Source of the DNA: Elusimicrobiales bacterium
GTDB taxonomy: Bacteria > Elusimicrobiota > Elusimicrobia > Elusimicrobiales > Elusimicrobiaceae
Length of the DNA stretch: 30,832 nt
Reading direction: 5' to 3'
Assembly (NCBI GenBank): GCA_041651175.1
Contig: JBAZJT010000022.1
Span: 1 to 30,832 of the forward strand
The notes beneath the pieces were generated by a model. That model ran no database searches. It saw only the letters and a list, made by a program, of their open reading frames with translations, and had not been told where the DNA came from. Each line of letters begins with the position of its first letter. Within the stretch, counting starts at the first letter, position 1. A program made the translations under genes and the position numbers. Positions 15,949 through 24,396 of this stretch are shown one piece after another.

Positions 15949-16648
15949 TTTTCACGTCGTCGTGCTCTTCCAGCGAGTCCATGAGCTTTACTATAAGCTC
16001 GGCATGGCGCTTGTCCTTTATCTCCACCTCGGTGGAGGCTATCATGGAAAGCTCGGATGTTTCAAGCGGCAGTTTTTTAGCTTCAAGCGCGGTTTTGACC
16101 TTCTCGTAATCCGCCGGGGCGGTGTAGATTTCGTAGCAGTTGCCGTCCGGGTTTTTGACGTCCTCTGCCCCGGCGTCCAACGCGGCGGACATCAGCTCGT
16201 CCTCGTTTATAGAGGTTTTGGGCACGGAAATGAAGCCTTTGTGGCTGAACATGTACGCCACACAGCCGGAGGTGCCCAGAGTGCCGCCGCTTTCCTCGAA
16301 AATTTTGCGTATTTCGGCGAGGGTACGGTTTTTATTGTCGGTGGTAACATCAACCATGATAGCGGTTTTGGCGGGGCCGTAGCCTTCGTATGTGAGTTCC
16401 TCGTACATTGCGCCGGGGAGCTGGCCGGTGCCTTTCATTATGGCGCGCTTGACATTGTCCTGGGGCATGTTGACGTTTCTTGCGTCGTCAACGGCTTTTC
16501 TGAGGCGCGGATTGCCGTCTATATCGCCTCCGCCGCATTTGGCCGCGATGGTGATTTCGCGGATTATTTTGGTGTACACCTTGCCCTTTTTGGCGTCCGC
16601 CAGCGCTTTTTTGTGTTTGATTCCCGCCCAGTGTGAATGTCCGCCCAT
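15893..16648 (-). CDS. yebC: YebC/PmpR family protein
   Basis: YebC-family proteins are cytoplasmic; members act as transcriptional regulators or as translation factors that relieve ribosome pausing. The 251-aa product begins MGGHSHWAGIKHKKALADAK, close to the family MAGHSKWANIKHRK. GGDIDGNPRLRKAVDDARN, MPQDNVKRAI, YEGYGP and GGTLGTSGCVAYMF follow in the usual order. The start at 16648 has AAGGCGG about six bases upstream. The frame is open a further 196 codons upstream, but that part runs antisense through the tRNA gene and is not coding. It heads the ruv operon and its 3' end overlaps ruvC. Confidence 0.95.
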   Translation of the reverse strand: MGGHSHWAGIKHKKALADAKKGKVYTKIIREITIAAKCGGGDIDGNPRLRKAVDDARNVNMPQDNVKRAIMKGTGQLPGAMYEELTYEGYGPAKTAIMVDVTTDNKNRTLAEIRKIFEESGGTLGTSGCVAYMFSHKGFISVPKTSINEDELMSAALDAGAEDVKNPDGNCYEIYTAPADYEKVKTALEAKKLPLETSELSMIASTEVEIKDKRHAELIVKLMDSLEEHDDVKNVYSNFDIPDDLLSKIES

Positions 16649-16670
16649 ATGTACCGCCTTGGATGATGAG

Positions 16671-16698
16671 TTTGCGTTTCCGCCTGAATGGATATAAT
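16671..16698 (+). promoter_or_regulatory. promoter of the tRNA-Arg gene
   Basis: A perfect TATAAT at 16693-16698 has a TTTGCG/TTGCGT -35-like hexamer 15-16 bp upstream. The tRNA begins 37 bp after the -10. The surrounding 16688-16710 is markedly AT-rich. The same gap holds the upstream region of the divergent yebC. Confidence 0.55.
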
Positions 16699-16734
16699 AT
16701 AATAATACGGGTGTCGCGGCAATGGCGGGGTTTG

Positions 16735-16808
16735 GTCCCCTTAGCTCAACCGGATAGAGCATCTGCCTTCGGAGCAGAGGGTTGCAGGTTCGAGTCCTGC
16801 AGGGGACG
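16735..16808 (+). tRNA. tRNA-Arg, anticodon TCG
   Basis: The 74-nt cloverleaf is complete. The acceptor GTCCCCT (16735-16741) pairs with AGGGGAC (16801-16807). The D-stem is GCTC/GAGC. The anticodon stem TCTGC/GCAGA encloses CTTCGGA, giving anticodon TCG at 16769-16771, which reads CGA and probably other CGN codons. The T-arm is GCAGG-TTCGAGT-CCTGC. The discriminator is G at 16808; CCA is not encoded. A -10 box lies 37 bp upstream. Confidence 0.95.
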
Positions 16809-17024
16809 CTTAAATCCCGCGCGCCGCGGCGCGCGGGATTTGTCCCCTGAGCAAGCCGCCTGCGCGGCTTGCGGCAGGACTCGAAAGGCGGAGCGATGTC
16901 CCGGCAGCAGCCGGGACCGCGAGCCGGGGCCGCGACCTGCGGGCCGCGGCGGCGGACCGCAGAGTTGTGGCCGAGTCCTGCAGGGCGGCGAGATATTACG
17001 CCGCGGCGCGCGGGATTTGTCCCC
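16792..17024. repeat. duplicated tRNA 3' end and hairpin arm downstream of tRNA-Arg
   Basis: GAGTCCTGCAGGG, the tRNA 3' portion at 16792-16804, recurs at 16973-16985. A 26-bp segment at 16822-16847 (right arm of the palindrome plus TTTGTCCCC) recurs exactly at 16999-17024. Between the copies lie further hairpins, among them GTCCCGGC/GCCGGGAC (16898-16905 with 16910-16917), and GCAGGACTCGAA, an inverted T-arm piece, near 16874. No gene lies in 16809-17045. It looks like a partial duplication of the tRNA and terminator unit. Confidence 0.7.
16812..16841 (+). terminator. perfect 30-bp palindrome after the tRNA
   Basis: AAATCCCGCGCGCCG (16812-16826) is followed directly by its exact reverse complement (16827-16841). 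In RNA this gives a very stable hairpin starting four bases after the tRNA, and it could act as terminator or processing site. It lacks a long T-run (TTTGT only), so the terminator role is plausible but not certain. Confidence 0.6.
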
Positions 17025-17045
17025 AGGCGGTAGCGGCTGATTTTT

Positions 17046-20000
17046 ATGCGAGCGAACAAATACATTCTGCTTCTTGCCTTTATCCCGGCGCTTTCCGCGC
17101 CGGCCTTTGCCGTTCTGCCCACTCCGGGCCAGCGCGAGGACTCGCGGCGGTTCAGGCAGTTATCCGCGGCGGCGCAATCGCGCCCGAAAAAGGAAATTTC
17201 CGCCGCCGCGCGCAAGGCGTTCAGCGATTTCCGCAAGCGGACCTCCCAGAACTGGCGCGTCCGCTACAATTCCCGCACCGGCGCGCCCGCGTCGCTGACC
17301 GGGGGAACGAATTTGCGCTATACCGGCGCGCCGGAAAGCGCGGCGCAAAAATTCTTCGCAGAAAACAGCGCGCTTCTCAATATAGACCCGGCCCAGCTTT
17401 CTCTCGCCGTAACGAAGACCGCGCTGGGGATAACGCATCTGGTGTATCAGCAGAGCGTGGACGGGCTGCCGGTGGAAAAGGCGAAGATCAAGCTGCACAT
17501 TGACGGGGACGGCAATATAGTGTCGGCGCAGTCCAGCTTCGCGCCGGACGCGCGGGACGCGGCGCGGACGCCCGTCCTGTCGGCGGCGGCGGCCTCGGCG
17601 GCGGCGATGTCGGATTGCGGCGGCTTCACGGACGGGCTGCCCTCGCTGTCGCTGCTGCCTTATGACACGGACGGGACTATCCATCTGGCATGGAAGGTGC
17701 CGGTTTCGGCGCGGGGCCCGCTGTCCGGCAAATGGCATTATTTCATAGACGCCAGGACCGGAGCGGTCCTCTCCCGAGAATCGCGGCTGGAGATGGACGC
17801 CTACCTCTCCAGCGGCACGGTGCAGGGCCATATTTACCGGATTCATCCGGACACCAGCCCCGCGGATTTGTACTGGGGCAATGTTTCCACCGTGCCGATA
17901 ACGCATCAGTACGTGTGGTTGCAAAGCTGCGCCAACCGCTCCGACATACCTACGGATTCCACGGGGTGGTATTACTTCTACTCCAAGAGCGGTAAAGTTC
18001 TGGCCACGCTTTCCGGCCCGTATTTCACCGTAACAAGCAACCGCGGCAAGCCGATGATATACGCCAACGGCTCCGGCTCGTGGTCGGAAATCGCCACCTC
18101 CGCCTCAAGCCCCGATCCGTATCCGGCGGACAGCGTTTCGGAAGCCACGGTAACGGTAAGCGGCATCCCCTATATCGGCATGATGATGCCGGTTATAGAC
18201 AAGATAGACATAGGCGACATGGATTCTTCCGGCAATATTTACGCCAACGACATGCTGCATGTCATGAACCCTGCCGACGGAACCAAGCAGTCCGGCTATA
18301 TCGGGTTGCGCGGCTCGTGGATAGTGGGCGGCGAGCCTTTTGAGGCCGGGCCTGTCATGAACACCTCATACGTGCTGCGGGTGGAGCCGCATTACAGCGG
18401 TGGCGCGATTGCACGGCGCGGATACACCGTCTCCAAAACAAGATATTTCCGTTTTGCCGACCCGACCACGCCGGGCCCGTCCGGCACCACGCAGGATTTC
18501 ACCTGGACCTGGTCCAATTCCCAGTACCCGCAATCCGTGGAGGAGGTGAACGTTTTCTACCACCTCAACGCCATGCGCGACTATTTCGCCAACTCCGTAG
18601 ACACCGTAACCGCCAACGGCAGGCTTGTGAACCTGGACACGCATCTGCCGGCGGTGGTGCACGCCTACAACGGCCCGCCGCCCAACACCGGCGACGGCAT
18701 GATGAACGCCTTCTATGATGACGAGCAGAAAATTTTCATGTTCGGCGACGGGAGATTCGGCTGGCAGCTTAACCCGCAGAGATGGTATTCGTTCGCGATG
18801 GACGCCACTATAATCCGGCACGAGTATGTCCACTTTGTAACAGACTCCATCTACAAGCGCGCCTATTCCGGCGAGGGGGGCGCGCTGTCGGAGGCGCTGT
18901 CGGATTATTTCGCCTTAAGCTCGCTTAACGGCGGCACGCCGGGTTTTGCGCCGCTGACAAACAAGGTGGCGGAATTTGTAACCACATCCTCGGACGAGGG
19001 CAAGGCGCGCGACCTGGCATACGACTGTTCCGCCTCCTCGGACGGGCATTGCGCCTATCCCGCCGACCTTGACGGCGAGGTGCACGACGACAGCCTGATG
19101 CTCAGCCGCTCCATGTGGCGGCTGCGGAGCGCGGGTTATCCCCAGTACATGGGCACGCAGGCATATCCCTGGCTGGGCATAAATTCCGCCGTGCCGCGCG
19201 CGGACGTGTACCTCTTCAACGCGCTTTTCTTCTACCCCGACACGTTTATAGAGTTTTACGAGGATTTGCAGACCCTGGCGGACAGGTTCCACGCGCTGGG
19301 ATATGATTTTTTCAATTATCAGTCGCAGATACAGGCCGCCTTCGCGGCTCACGGCATCAGCGGGCAGAAACCCTCCGGCGGCGATATTTACGAATACAAC
19401 GACGGCCCGGAAACCGCCACCGACATAAGCAAGCTCTCCCAGACAGCGGCCACCGTGTATCCGGCTTATGACGAGGATTTCTACACCTTCCCCTGCCCCG
19501 CCGGCACGGCGCAGGTGCGGGCAACTCTGCCTCGGGCGCGCACCGTGGCGGACATGCGGCATGTGCTGGAACTGGACATATTCTCTGCAAACATGACGCA
19601 GCTGGCAGCGGCGCATCCGGTCATAGCCAATCCCCAAAGCGGCGATTTCTGCCCGGAGCCGAATCCGGACGGCAGCGGGGAATGCGTTTCTTACGATGAT
19701 TCCGTGACCACGACGGCCTCCGTCCCGCAGAGCGGATACTGCTACGCGCGGGTGCGCGGCGGCCCCACCGCAAACGGCGGCCCCTGCGCGGATGTCAGCA
19801 CGAACACATACACGGTTTCGGTGCTTTCCCAAACCAGCGGCGGGGCGCAGGCTTCCATAGTAACCGCCAGCTTTGACAACGATCTTATCAGCTTCACCGT
19901 GCCCTGCAACCGCGGCGGATACAACTACTCGCCCGTATGGCTGTCCACCATGACGGCGCAGGTGGAGCAGGTGAATTATCTGCAATTGCGCGACACCAAC

Positions 20001-20543
20001 ATGAACCCCATGCCGGACAGCACCACGAGGGCGGGCGGGTATCTGCAGCTGGTCAGCGTTTCCAACTCCGCCGACATGACATCCATAAGCGGACAAGCCC
20101 GGCTGCTGCCCGGCTTTGACGCCAGGCATCCCTCCGTGGGCGCGGTGTATCTGGAGGTGTTCGGCGAGGTGCGCTACCGCAATATCATGACCGGAGTGTC
20201 CGTGGACACGGAAACCGTCTCCCTGGGCATATCCGGCCCGATAAATCTCACCGCCTACGCTGGGAGCGTGATTGTCTGGAACAATATCTTCAACAATTCC
20301 GCCGGCGGAAAGGCGACGGTGCGCTATGACGCCTTCGTTCCCGGCACCCTGACGCTGCGCATATACAGCCCGGACGGGACGCTGGTGCGCTCGCTGTTCA
20401 GCGGCTGGATAAACATGGGCAAAGGCTCCGTTGACTGGGACGGCGCCAACGACAACGGCTCCAAAGTGGCCGCCGGAATGTATATATTGAGCGCGAAGGG
20501 CCCGGCGATAGACACGTTGCGCAAAATAATAGTGGTGAAATAG
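17046..20543 (+). CDS. secreted M4-type zinc metalloprotease with C-terminal sorting-like domain
   Basis: Signal peptide (1-22, cleavage after AFA), then an FTP/PepSY-type propeptide region (about 60-250). The catalytic domain has HEYVH at 592-596 and Glu616 in SEALSDYFA. The 24-residue spacing from the first His to the Glu equals that of thermolysin (His142, His146, Glu166). A pre-peptidase-like beta domain (from about 780) and more beta segments follow. The last 90 or so residues form a FlgD/T9SS-type domain: LRIYSPDGTLVRSLFSG, WDGANDNGSKVAAGMYIL, ending RKIIVVK. At 1165 aa it is much longer than thermolysin because of these additions. The start ATG lacks a clear Shine-Dalgarno sequence. 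It is followed 7 bp later by a PorV-like gene, fitting cargo and shuttle of one secretion route. Confidence 0.88.
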   Translation: MRANKYILLLAFIPALSAPAFAVLPTPGQREDSRRFRQLSAAAQSRPKKEISAAARKAFSDFRKRTSQNWRVRYNSRTGAPASLTGGTNLRYTGAPESAAQKFFAENSALLNIDPAQLSLAVTKTALGITHLVYQQSVDGLPVEKAKIKLHIDGDGNIVSAQSSFAPDARDAARTPVLSAAAASAAAMSDCGGFTDGLPSLSLLPYDTDGTIHLAWKVPVSARGPLSGKWHYFIDARTGAVLSRESRLEMDAYLSSGTVQGHIYRIHPDTSPADLYWGNVSTVPITHQYVWLQSCANRSDIPTDSTGWYYFYSKSGKVLATLSGPYFTVTSNRGKPMIYANGSGSWSEIATSASSPDPYPADSVSEATVTVSGIPYIGMMMPVIDKIDIGDMDSSGNIYANDMLHVMNPADGTKQSGYIGLRGSWIVGGEPFEAGPVMNTSYVLRVEPHYSGGAIARRGYTVSKTRYFRFADPTTPGPSGTTQDFTWTWSNSQYPQSVEEVNVFYHLNAMRDYFANSVDTVTANGRLVNLDTHLPAVVHAYNGPPPNTGDGMMNAFYDDEQKIFMFGDGRFGWQLNPQRWYSFAMDATIIRHEYVHFVTDSIYKRAYSGEGGALSEALSDYFALSSLNGGTPGFAPLTNKVAEFVTTSSDEGKARDLAYDCSASSDGHCAYPADLDGEVHDDSLMLSRSMWRLRSAGYPQYMGTQAYPWLGINSAVPRADVYLFNALFFYPDTFIEFYEDLQTLADRFHALGYDFFNYQSQIQAAFAAHGISGQKPSGGDIYEYNDGPETATDISKLSQTAATVYPAYDEDFYTFPCPAGTAQVRATLPRARTVADMRHVLELDIFSANMTQLAAAHPVIANPQSGDFCPEPNPDGSGECVSYDDSVTTTASVPQSGYCYARVRGGPTANGGPCADVSTNTYTVSVLSQTSGGAQASIVTASFDNDLISFTVPCNRGGYNYSPVWLSTMTAQVEQVNYLQLRDTNMNPMPDSTTRAGGYLQLVSVSNSADMTSISGQARLLPGFDARHPSVGAVYLEVFGEVRYRNIMTGVSVDTETVSLGISGPINLTAYAGSVIVWNNIFNNSAGGKATVRYDAFVPGTLTLRIYSPDGTLVRSLFSGWINMGKGSVDWDGANDNGSKVAAGMYILSAKGPAIDTLRKIIVVK

Positions 20544-20550
20544 GCGACTA

Positions 20551-21960
20551 ATGACAGTCCCAAAACCGCATCTCGTTTCCGCGCTGGCCGCTGCTTTCGC
20601 GTGCGTGTTCTGCGCAGGGCGCGCGTTCTGCGCCGGGCAGCCGGGAACCACGTCAGTTTACATGCTCAAAAACGACATAGGCGGGCGCGCCATCGCCATG
20701 GGCGGGGCCATGACCGCGCTGTCGGATGATATTTTCGGGATGCGCTACAACCCGGCGGGGATTGCGGTGCTGGATATCCCGCAGTTTTCCGCCATGACCT
20801 CCGGCGGCGTGATGGACACCGGCATGAATCTGGCCGGCGCGGTGCTGCCCATAACCGCCTTCGGCATAGAGCGGCCCGGCGAAGCGGGAATAAGCGTTAT
20901 CAGCTCCAGCAACGGCGGCATGGACTGGTACTCCACTGACATCGCCGGAAACGCCGCGGTAAAGGGAACGCCGATAAGCGCCGGCGGAGACACAGTGGTA
21001 AGTCTGGGCTATTCGGAAAGGCTCAAACCCTCGGACCTTTCGTTTTCAATCGGAAAGCGCAAATTCCGCTCCGTCGCGGAAAGGTATATGGGCGCGGCGG
21101 TGAAGCTGGTGCATTCCAGGCTGCCGGACACGATGGGCGGCTCCGTATCCGGCAATGCATACGCGCTGGACGCGGGCTGGCTGGCGCACTTGACGGACTG
21201 GAACATGTCCGTAGGATTTTCGCTGCTGAATCTGGGCACGAATATGACATACATAAGCGAAGCCAACCCGCTGCCGTCAACCCTGCGCGCGGGCGCGGCT
21301 TATACTTATGAGAGAAGCTCCGAGGCGAGGATGAGCGGATTCACGGCCTCGCTTGACATTTCGCACTATATAAAGGAGCAGCAGGCGCATCTCCTTGCCG
21401 GGCTGGAAGTGCCTTTTGAAAAAGTGGTCATTTTCCGCGTGGGATACAGGTTTTTTGACGATACCGGCGGCATCACCTTCGGCGGCGGAATCCGGCACAA
21501 ACGTATTTCCTGCGATATCGGACTGGCTTTCAATGAACTGCTGGGCAATGCCTACCAGTTATCGGCCACATACCGGCTTGGAGACGTGGCGGAGGCAAAG
21601 CCGGTCCGGACCGAGCAGAAGGCCAAACGCGGCGTTATGATAACCCTGGACAAGGACGAGGAATTTATAGAAGCCGGCCCCAACCGAAAACCGGAAAAAC
21701 CGGAAAAACCAAAAACTTTTTCCGAGAGCGTGCAGCGCGAGCATGACCGTATGGAGCGCCGCGTCCGCGAACGCATTTCCGCAGAAGGCATAGACCGGCG
21801 AAGAAAACCGGACAATGTAACGCCCGCCACGGAGGCCAGCGAGGATTTTGTGGAAAATCTCTCAGGGACGCCGCAGCCCGCGTCCTCCCCCGCAAAATCA
21901 AAGCCTCCCGCCAAGCGGCCCAAACCGGACAGCGAAGACGACCTGATGGTTATTCACTAG
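20551..21960 (+). CDS. PorV/PorQ-like outer-membrane protein with a charged C-terminal tail
   Basis: The 469-aa product has a signal peptide (about 1-28). The family signature follows: GGRAIAMGGAMTALSDDIFG then YNPAGIAVL, as in the PorV/UPF0164 FadL-like barrels. PorV binds SprA and carries T9SS cargo to the attachment machinery. The barrel covers about residues 30-345 and closes with AYQLSATYRLG. Beyond it runs a tail of about 120 residues rich in Lys, Glu, Arg and Pro (for example PEKPEKPK), absent from typical PorV and probably periplasmic. It lies 7 bp after the metalloprotease gene and is cotranscribed with it. Another FadL-like barrel cannot be excluded from sequence alone. Confidence 0.75.
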   Translation: MTVPKPHLVSALAAAFACVFCAGRAFCAGQPGTTSVYMLKNDIGGRAIAMGGAMTALSDDIFGMRYNPAGIAVLDIPQFSAMTSGGVMDTGMNLAGAVLPITAFGIERPGEAGISVISSSNGGMDWYSTDIAGNAAVKGTPISAGGDTVVSLGYSERLKPSDLSFSIGKRKFRSVAERYMGAAVKLVHSRLPDTMGGSVSGNAYALDAGWLAHLTDWNMSVGFSLLNLGTNMTYISEANPLPSTLRAGAAYTYERSSEARMSGFTASLDISHYIKEQQAHLLAGLEVPFEKVVIFRVGYRFFDDTGGITFGGGIRHKRISCDIGLAFNELLGNAYQLSATYRLGDVAEAKPVRTEQKAKRGVMITLDKDEEFIEAGPNRKPEKPEKPKTFSESVQREHDRMERRVRERISAEGIDRRRKPDNVTPATEASEDFVENLSGTPQPASSPAKSKPPAKRPKPDSEDDLMVIH

Positions 21961-22037
21961 CCCGGAAATCGCAGTTGGCAGCGAGAACCGGGGCGGCAGC
22001 CGCCGCTGAATTCCGCTGTCCAACTGCAATTTCCGGG
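21961..22037. repeat. 77-bp intergenic palindromic repeat
   Basis: CCCGGAAATCGCAGTTGG (21961-21978) is the inverted copy of 22020-22037 at 17 of 18 bases. CAGCG/CGCTG and GGCGGC-A-GCCGCC continue the pairing to the centre, so the element can form one hairpin with a few bulges. It begins directly after the PorV-like stop codon. Related sequence lies near 6194, 12846, 12900-13056 and 26252. There is no T-run, so it is not a simple terminator. Confidence 0.75.
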
Positions 22038-22075
22038 TCAGGGAAAGGCCAGTAACTGGCCCTTGAGTATTTTGG

Positions 22076-22087
22076 TAATATTGCATG
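22076..22087 (+). promoter_or_regulatory. -10-like element abutting the sugar-transferase start
   Basis: TAATAT (22076-22081) lies six bases before the second of two tandem ATG codons (22085 and 22088), with no Shine-Dalgarno sequence. A transcript starting about seven bases past the -10 would begin at the second ATG. The -35 region is weak. Confidence 0.3.
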
Positions 22088-23497
22088 ATGGTGTTGGAAA
22101 ACAAATACGCCGCGCGGCGTTTCGCGGCGGAATTCCTGTCAAAATTCTGGCTGCCGGCTGCCGGCATCGCGCTTGACGCCGCGCTTGTTTACGCGGCTTT
22201 CCGTTGCGCGTGGTATCTGCGCTTTCACTTCGCGCCGGTGGCGGGGATGCTGCCGCCGCCCGCGGCGGGGTTTGAGTCTTATGCCGCCATGCTGCCGGCG
22301 ATGGTGCCGCTGTGGCTTCTGGTTTTTCATTACTCCGCGCGGCTGTATTCGGACCCGCATATACCGGCGGAGGACGCCGCCGTCCGCGCGCTGCAGGGCT
22401 GCCTGGCGGCCACCTTCCTGACGCTGGCTTTAAGTTTTCTGCTGCGGCAGTTCTGGATTTCGCGGCTGGTGTTTGTGTTTCTGGCGCCGGTATCGGCGAT
22501 ATTTGTGTGCGCGGGGAATCTGGCGCTGCGCGCCGCGCAGCGCGCGCTGCTGAACCGGTACGGCCTAAACCCCCGGATACTGGTTGCCGGAACAGGCAAA
22601 GCGGCGGAGTACGCGCGCGCGCGGGTCGGCGGCGCGGGCCGGCAATGCCTTTCCGATTCCGGCGCGGACAAGGGCGCGCTGCTTGCCGCCGTCCGGCAAA
22701 ACAGGATAGGGCATGTGGTGCTGGCCAACGCCTCGCTCAGCAAGGCGGATCTGCTGGAAACCGCCGATATCCTGGAGCAGGAAGGGGTGGAGCTTTCCAT
22801 CCTGCCCGGCATAGCCGAGATGCGCACCGGCGAGGTGCAGATGGACGTCTCGCTGGGCCTGCCGATGATGAAAATTTACCACACCTCGCTGTCCGGCCCC
22901 AACTACATCAGCAAGCGGCTTTTTGACATCGTCTTCAGCCTGGCGGTGATGACGGCGGGGTTTGTTCCGTTTCTGCTACTCGCCGCGCTGATAAAGCTGA
23001 ATTCGCCGGGGCCGGTTTTTTTCAGACAAAAACGCATCGGGCGCAACGGCAGGTCTTTTGAAATATATAAATTCCGCACCATGGTCTCCGACGCCGAGGC
23101 TAAACTGGAACAGCTGCGCCACCTCAACGAACGCAGCGGCAACGTGTTCAAGATGAAAGACGACCCGCGCCTTACCGCCGTCGGGAAACTGCTGCGGCGG
23201 TTTAGCATAGACGAGTTTCCGCAGTTCATCAACGTGCTGCTTGGCGACATGAGCGTGGCCGGCCCCCGCCCGCCCACCGCCGGAGAATACGCCGATTATG
23301 ACGAGGCGTCCAAACGGCGGCTGCGCGTGCTGCCGGGGATAACCGGGCTGTGGCAGGTAAGCGGACGCGCCGACCTGGATTTTGACCAGATGCTGGCGCT
23401 GGATTTCTACTACATAGAGCATTGGTCGCTGGGCATGGATTTGAAAATAATACTCAAAACCCCGCTGGCAATGGTTTCCAGCAAAGGAGCATACTGA
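22085..23497 (+). CDS. polyprenyl-phosphate sugar-1-phosphate transferase (WbaP/WcaJ type)
   Basis: The enzyme transfers a sugar-1-phosphate from a nucleotide sugar to undecaprenyl phosphate, starting assembly of a surface polysaccharide at the inner membrane. Of 470 aa, the first 160 hold about four membrane segments. A nucleotide-binding-like middle domain follows (about 165-270). The C-terminal transferase domain starts at residue 277 (KRLFDIVFSLAVM) with FRQKRIGRNG, YKFRTMVSDAE, DEFPQFINVLLGDMSVAGPR and LPGITGLWQVSGR. The stop overlaps the rmlA start (TGATG), so a glycan operon is likely. The sugar used cannot be read from sequence. The start is the ATG at 22085 or, if the message is leaderless, 22088. 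Confidence 0.93.
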   Translation: MMVLENKYAARRFAAEFLSKFWLPAAGIALDAALVYAAFRCAWYLRFHFAPVAGMLPPPAAGFESYAAMLPAMVPLWLLVFHYSARLYSDPHIPAEDAAVRALQGCLAATFLTLALSFLLRQFWISRLVFVFLAPVSAIFVCAGNLALRAAQRALLNRYGLNPRILVAGTGKAAEYARARVGGAGRQCLSDSGADKGALLAAVRQNRIGHVVLANASLSKADLLETADILEQEGVELSILPGIAEMRTGEVQMDVSLGLPMMKIYHTSLSGPNYISKRLFDIVFSLAVMTAGFVPFLLLAALIKLNSPGPVFFRQKRIGRNGRSFEIYKFRTMVSDAEAKLEQLRHLNERSGNVFKMKDDPRLTAVGKLLRRFSIDEFPQFINVLLGDMSVAGPRPPTAGEYADYDEASKRRLRVLPGITGLWQVSGRADLDFDQMLALDFYYIEHWSLGMDLKIILKTPLAMVSSKGAY

Positions 23498-24366
23498 TGA
23501 AAGGCATAATCCTGGCCGGCGGCGCGGGCACCCGGCTGCATCCCATAACGATACCGACGATAAAGCAGTTGCTGCCGGTTTATGACAAGCCGATGGCCTA
23601 TTATCCGCTGGCCACGCTGATGATGGCGGGGTGCAGGGAAATCCTTATAATATCCACCCCCAAGGACCTGCCGCGCTTCAAGGAGCTTTTCGGAAGCGGG
23701 GAGCAGCTGGGGCTCTCTTTCAGCTATGAGGAGCAGCCCGCCCCGCGCGGCATAGCGCAGGCGCTGGTGATAGGCGAAAAATTCTCCGCCGGCGGGCCGG
23801 TATGGCTTATTCTGGGCGACAACATATTCTACGGCCACGGCCTGCCGGAGATGCTCTCCGGCGCGGCGCAGCGCAATGCCGGGGCGACGGTGTTCGGCTA
23901 CCGCGTCTGCGACCCGGAACGTTACGGCGTGGTGGAGTTTGACGCGGCGGGCAAAGCGGTTTCCATAGAGGAAAAGCCGTCAAAGCCCAAATCCGACTAT
24001 GCCGTTACCGGCATTTATTATTATGACGGCCACGCGGCGGAGATTGCCAAAAGCATAACCCCCTCCGCCCGGGGCGAGCTGGAGATAACCGCGCTCAACA
24101 ACGAATACCTGCGCCGCGGACGGCTGCGCGTGGAGCTTATGGGCCGCGGCTACGGCTGGCTGGATACCGGCACCTGCGATTCGCTGCTGGACGCCGGGGA
24201 GTTCGTGCGCGTCGTGGAAAAGCGCCAAGGCCTCAAAATCGCCTGCATAGAGGAAATCGCCTACCGCCAAAAATACATCACCGCCGCCCAGCTTGAAAAA
24301 ATAGCCGCCCCGCTGGCCAAAAGCGGCTACGGCGAATATCTGCTGAGCGTCCTGCGGGAAAAATAA
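23497..24366 (+). CDS. rmlA: glucose-1-phosphate thymidylyltransferase
   Basis: RmlA makes dTDP-glucose from dTTP and glucose-1-phosphate, the first step of dTDP-rhamnose synthesis. The 289-aa product shows the nucleotide-binding GGAGTRL (8-14), KQLLPVYDKPM (23-33), the metal-binding Asp in LGDNIFYG (106-113), and WLDTGT. The start at 23497 is set by AAGGAG seven bases upstream, rather than a GTG 75 bp earlier in the previous gene. It overlaps that gene's stop by one base. Its partner rmlC is at the left end of the window, so the rhamnose genes are split. Confidence 0.96.
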   Translation: MKGIILAGGAGTRLHPITIPTIKQLLPVYDKPMAYYPLATLMMAGCREILIISTPKDLPRFKELFGSGEQLGLSFSYEEQPAPRGIAQALVIGEKFSAGGPVWLILGDNIFYGHGLPEMLSGAAQRNAGATVFGYRVCDPERYGVVEFDAAGKAVSIEEKPSKPKSDYAVTGIYYYDGHAAEIAKSITPSARGELEITALNNEYLRRGRLRVELMGRGYGWLDTGTCDSLLDAGEFVRVVEKRQGLKIACIEEIAYRQKYITAAQLEKIAAPLAKSGYGEYLLSVLREK

Positions 24367-24396
24367 GCGCGGCATCCCTCAGCCGCGCGCAAACAC

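Noticed and set aside
16792..16985. attL/attR pair of an integrated element at tRNA-Arg
   Set aside because: The repeats are only about 180 bp apart with no integrase or other gene between; a decayed duplication explains them as well.
16649..17236. 196-codon upstream extension of the yebC frame
   Set aside because: It runs antisense through tRNA-Arg and GC-rich hairpins, and the YebC family start MGGHSHW with a ribosome-binding site lies at 16648.
18915..20651. 578-aa frame opposite the metalloprotease gene
   Set aside because: Antisense shadow with low-complexity His/Arg/Gly composition; the opposite strand encodes recognisable domains.
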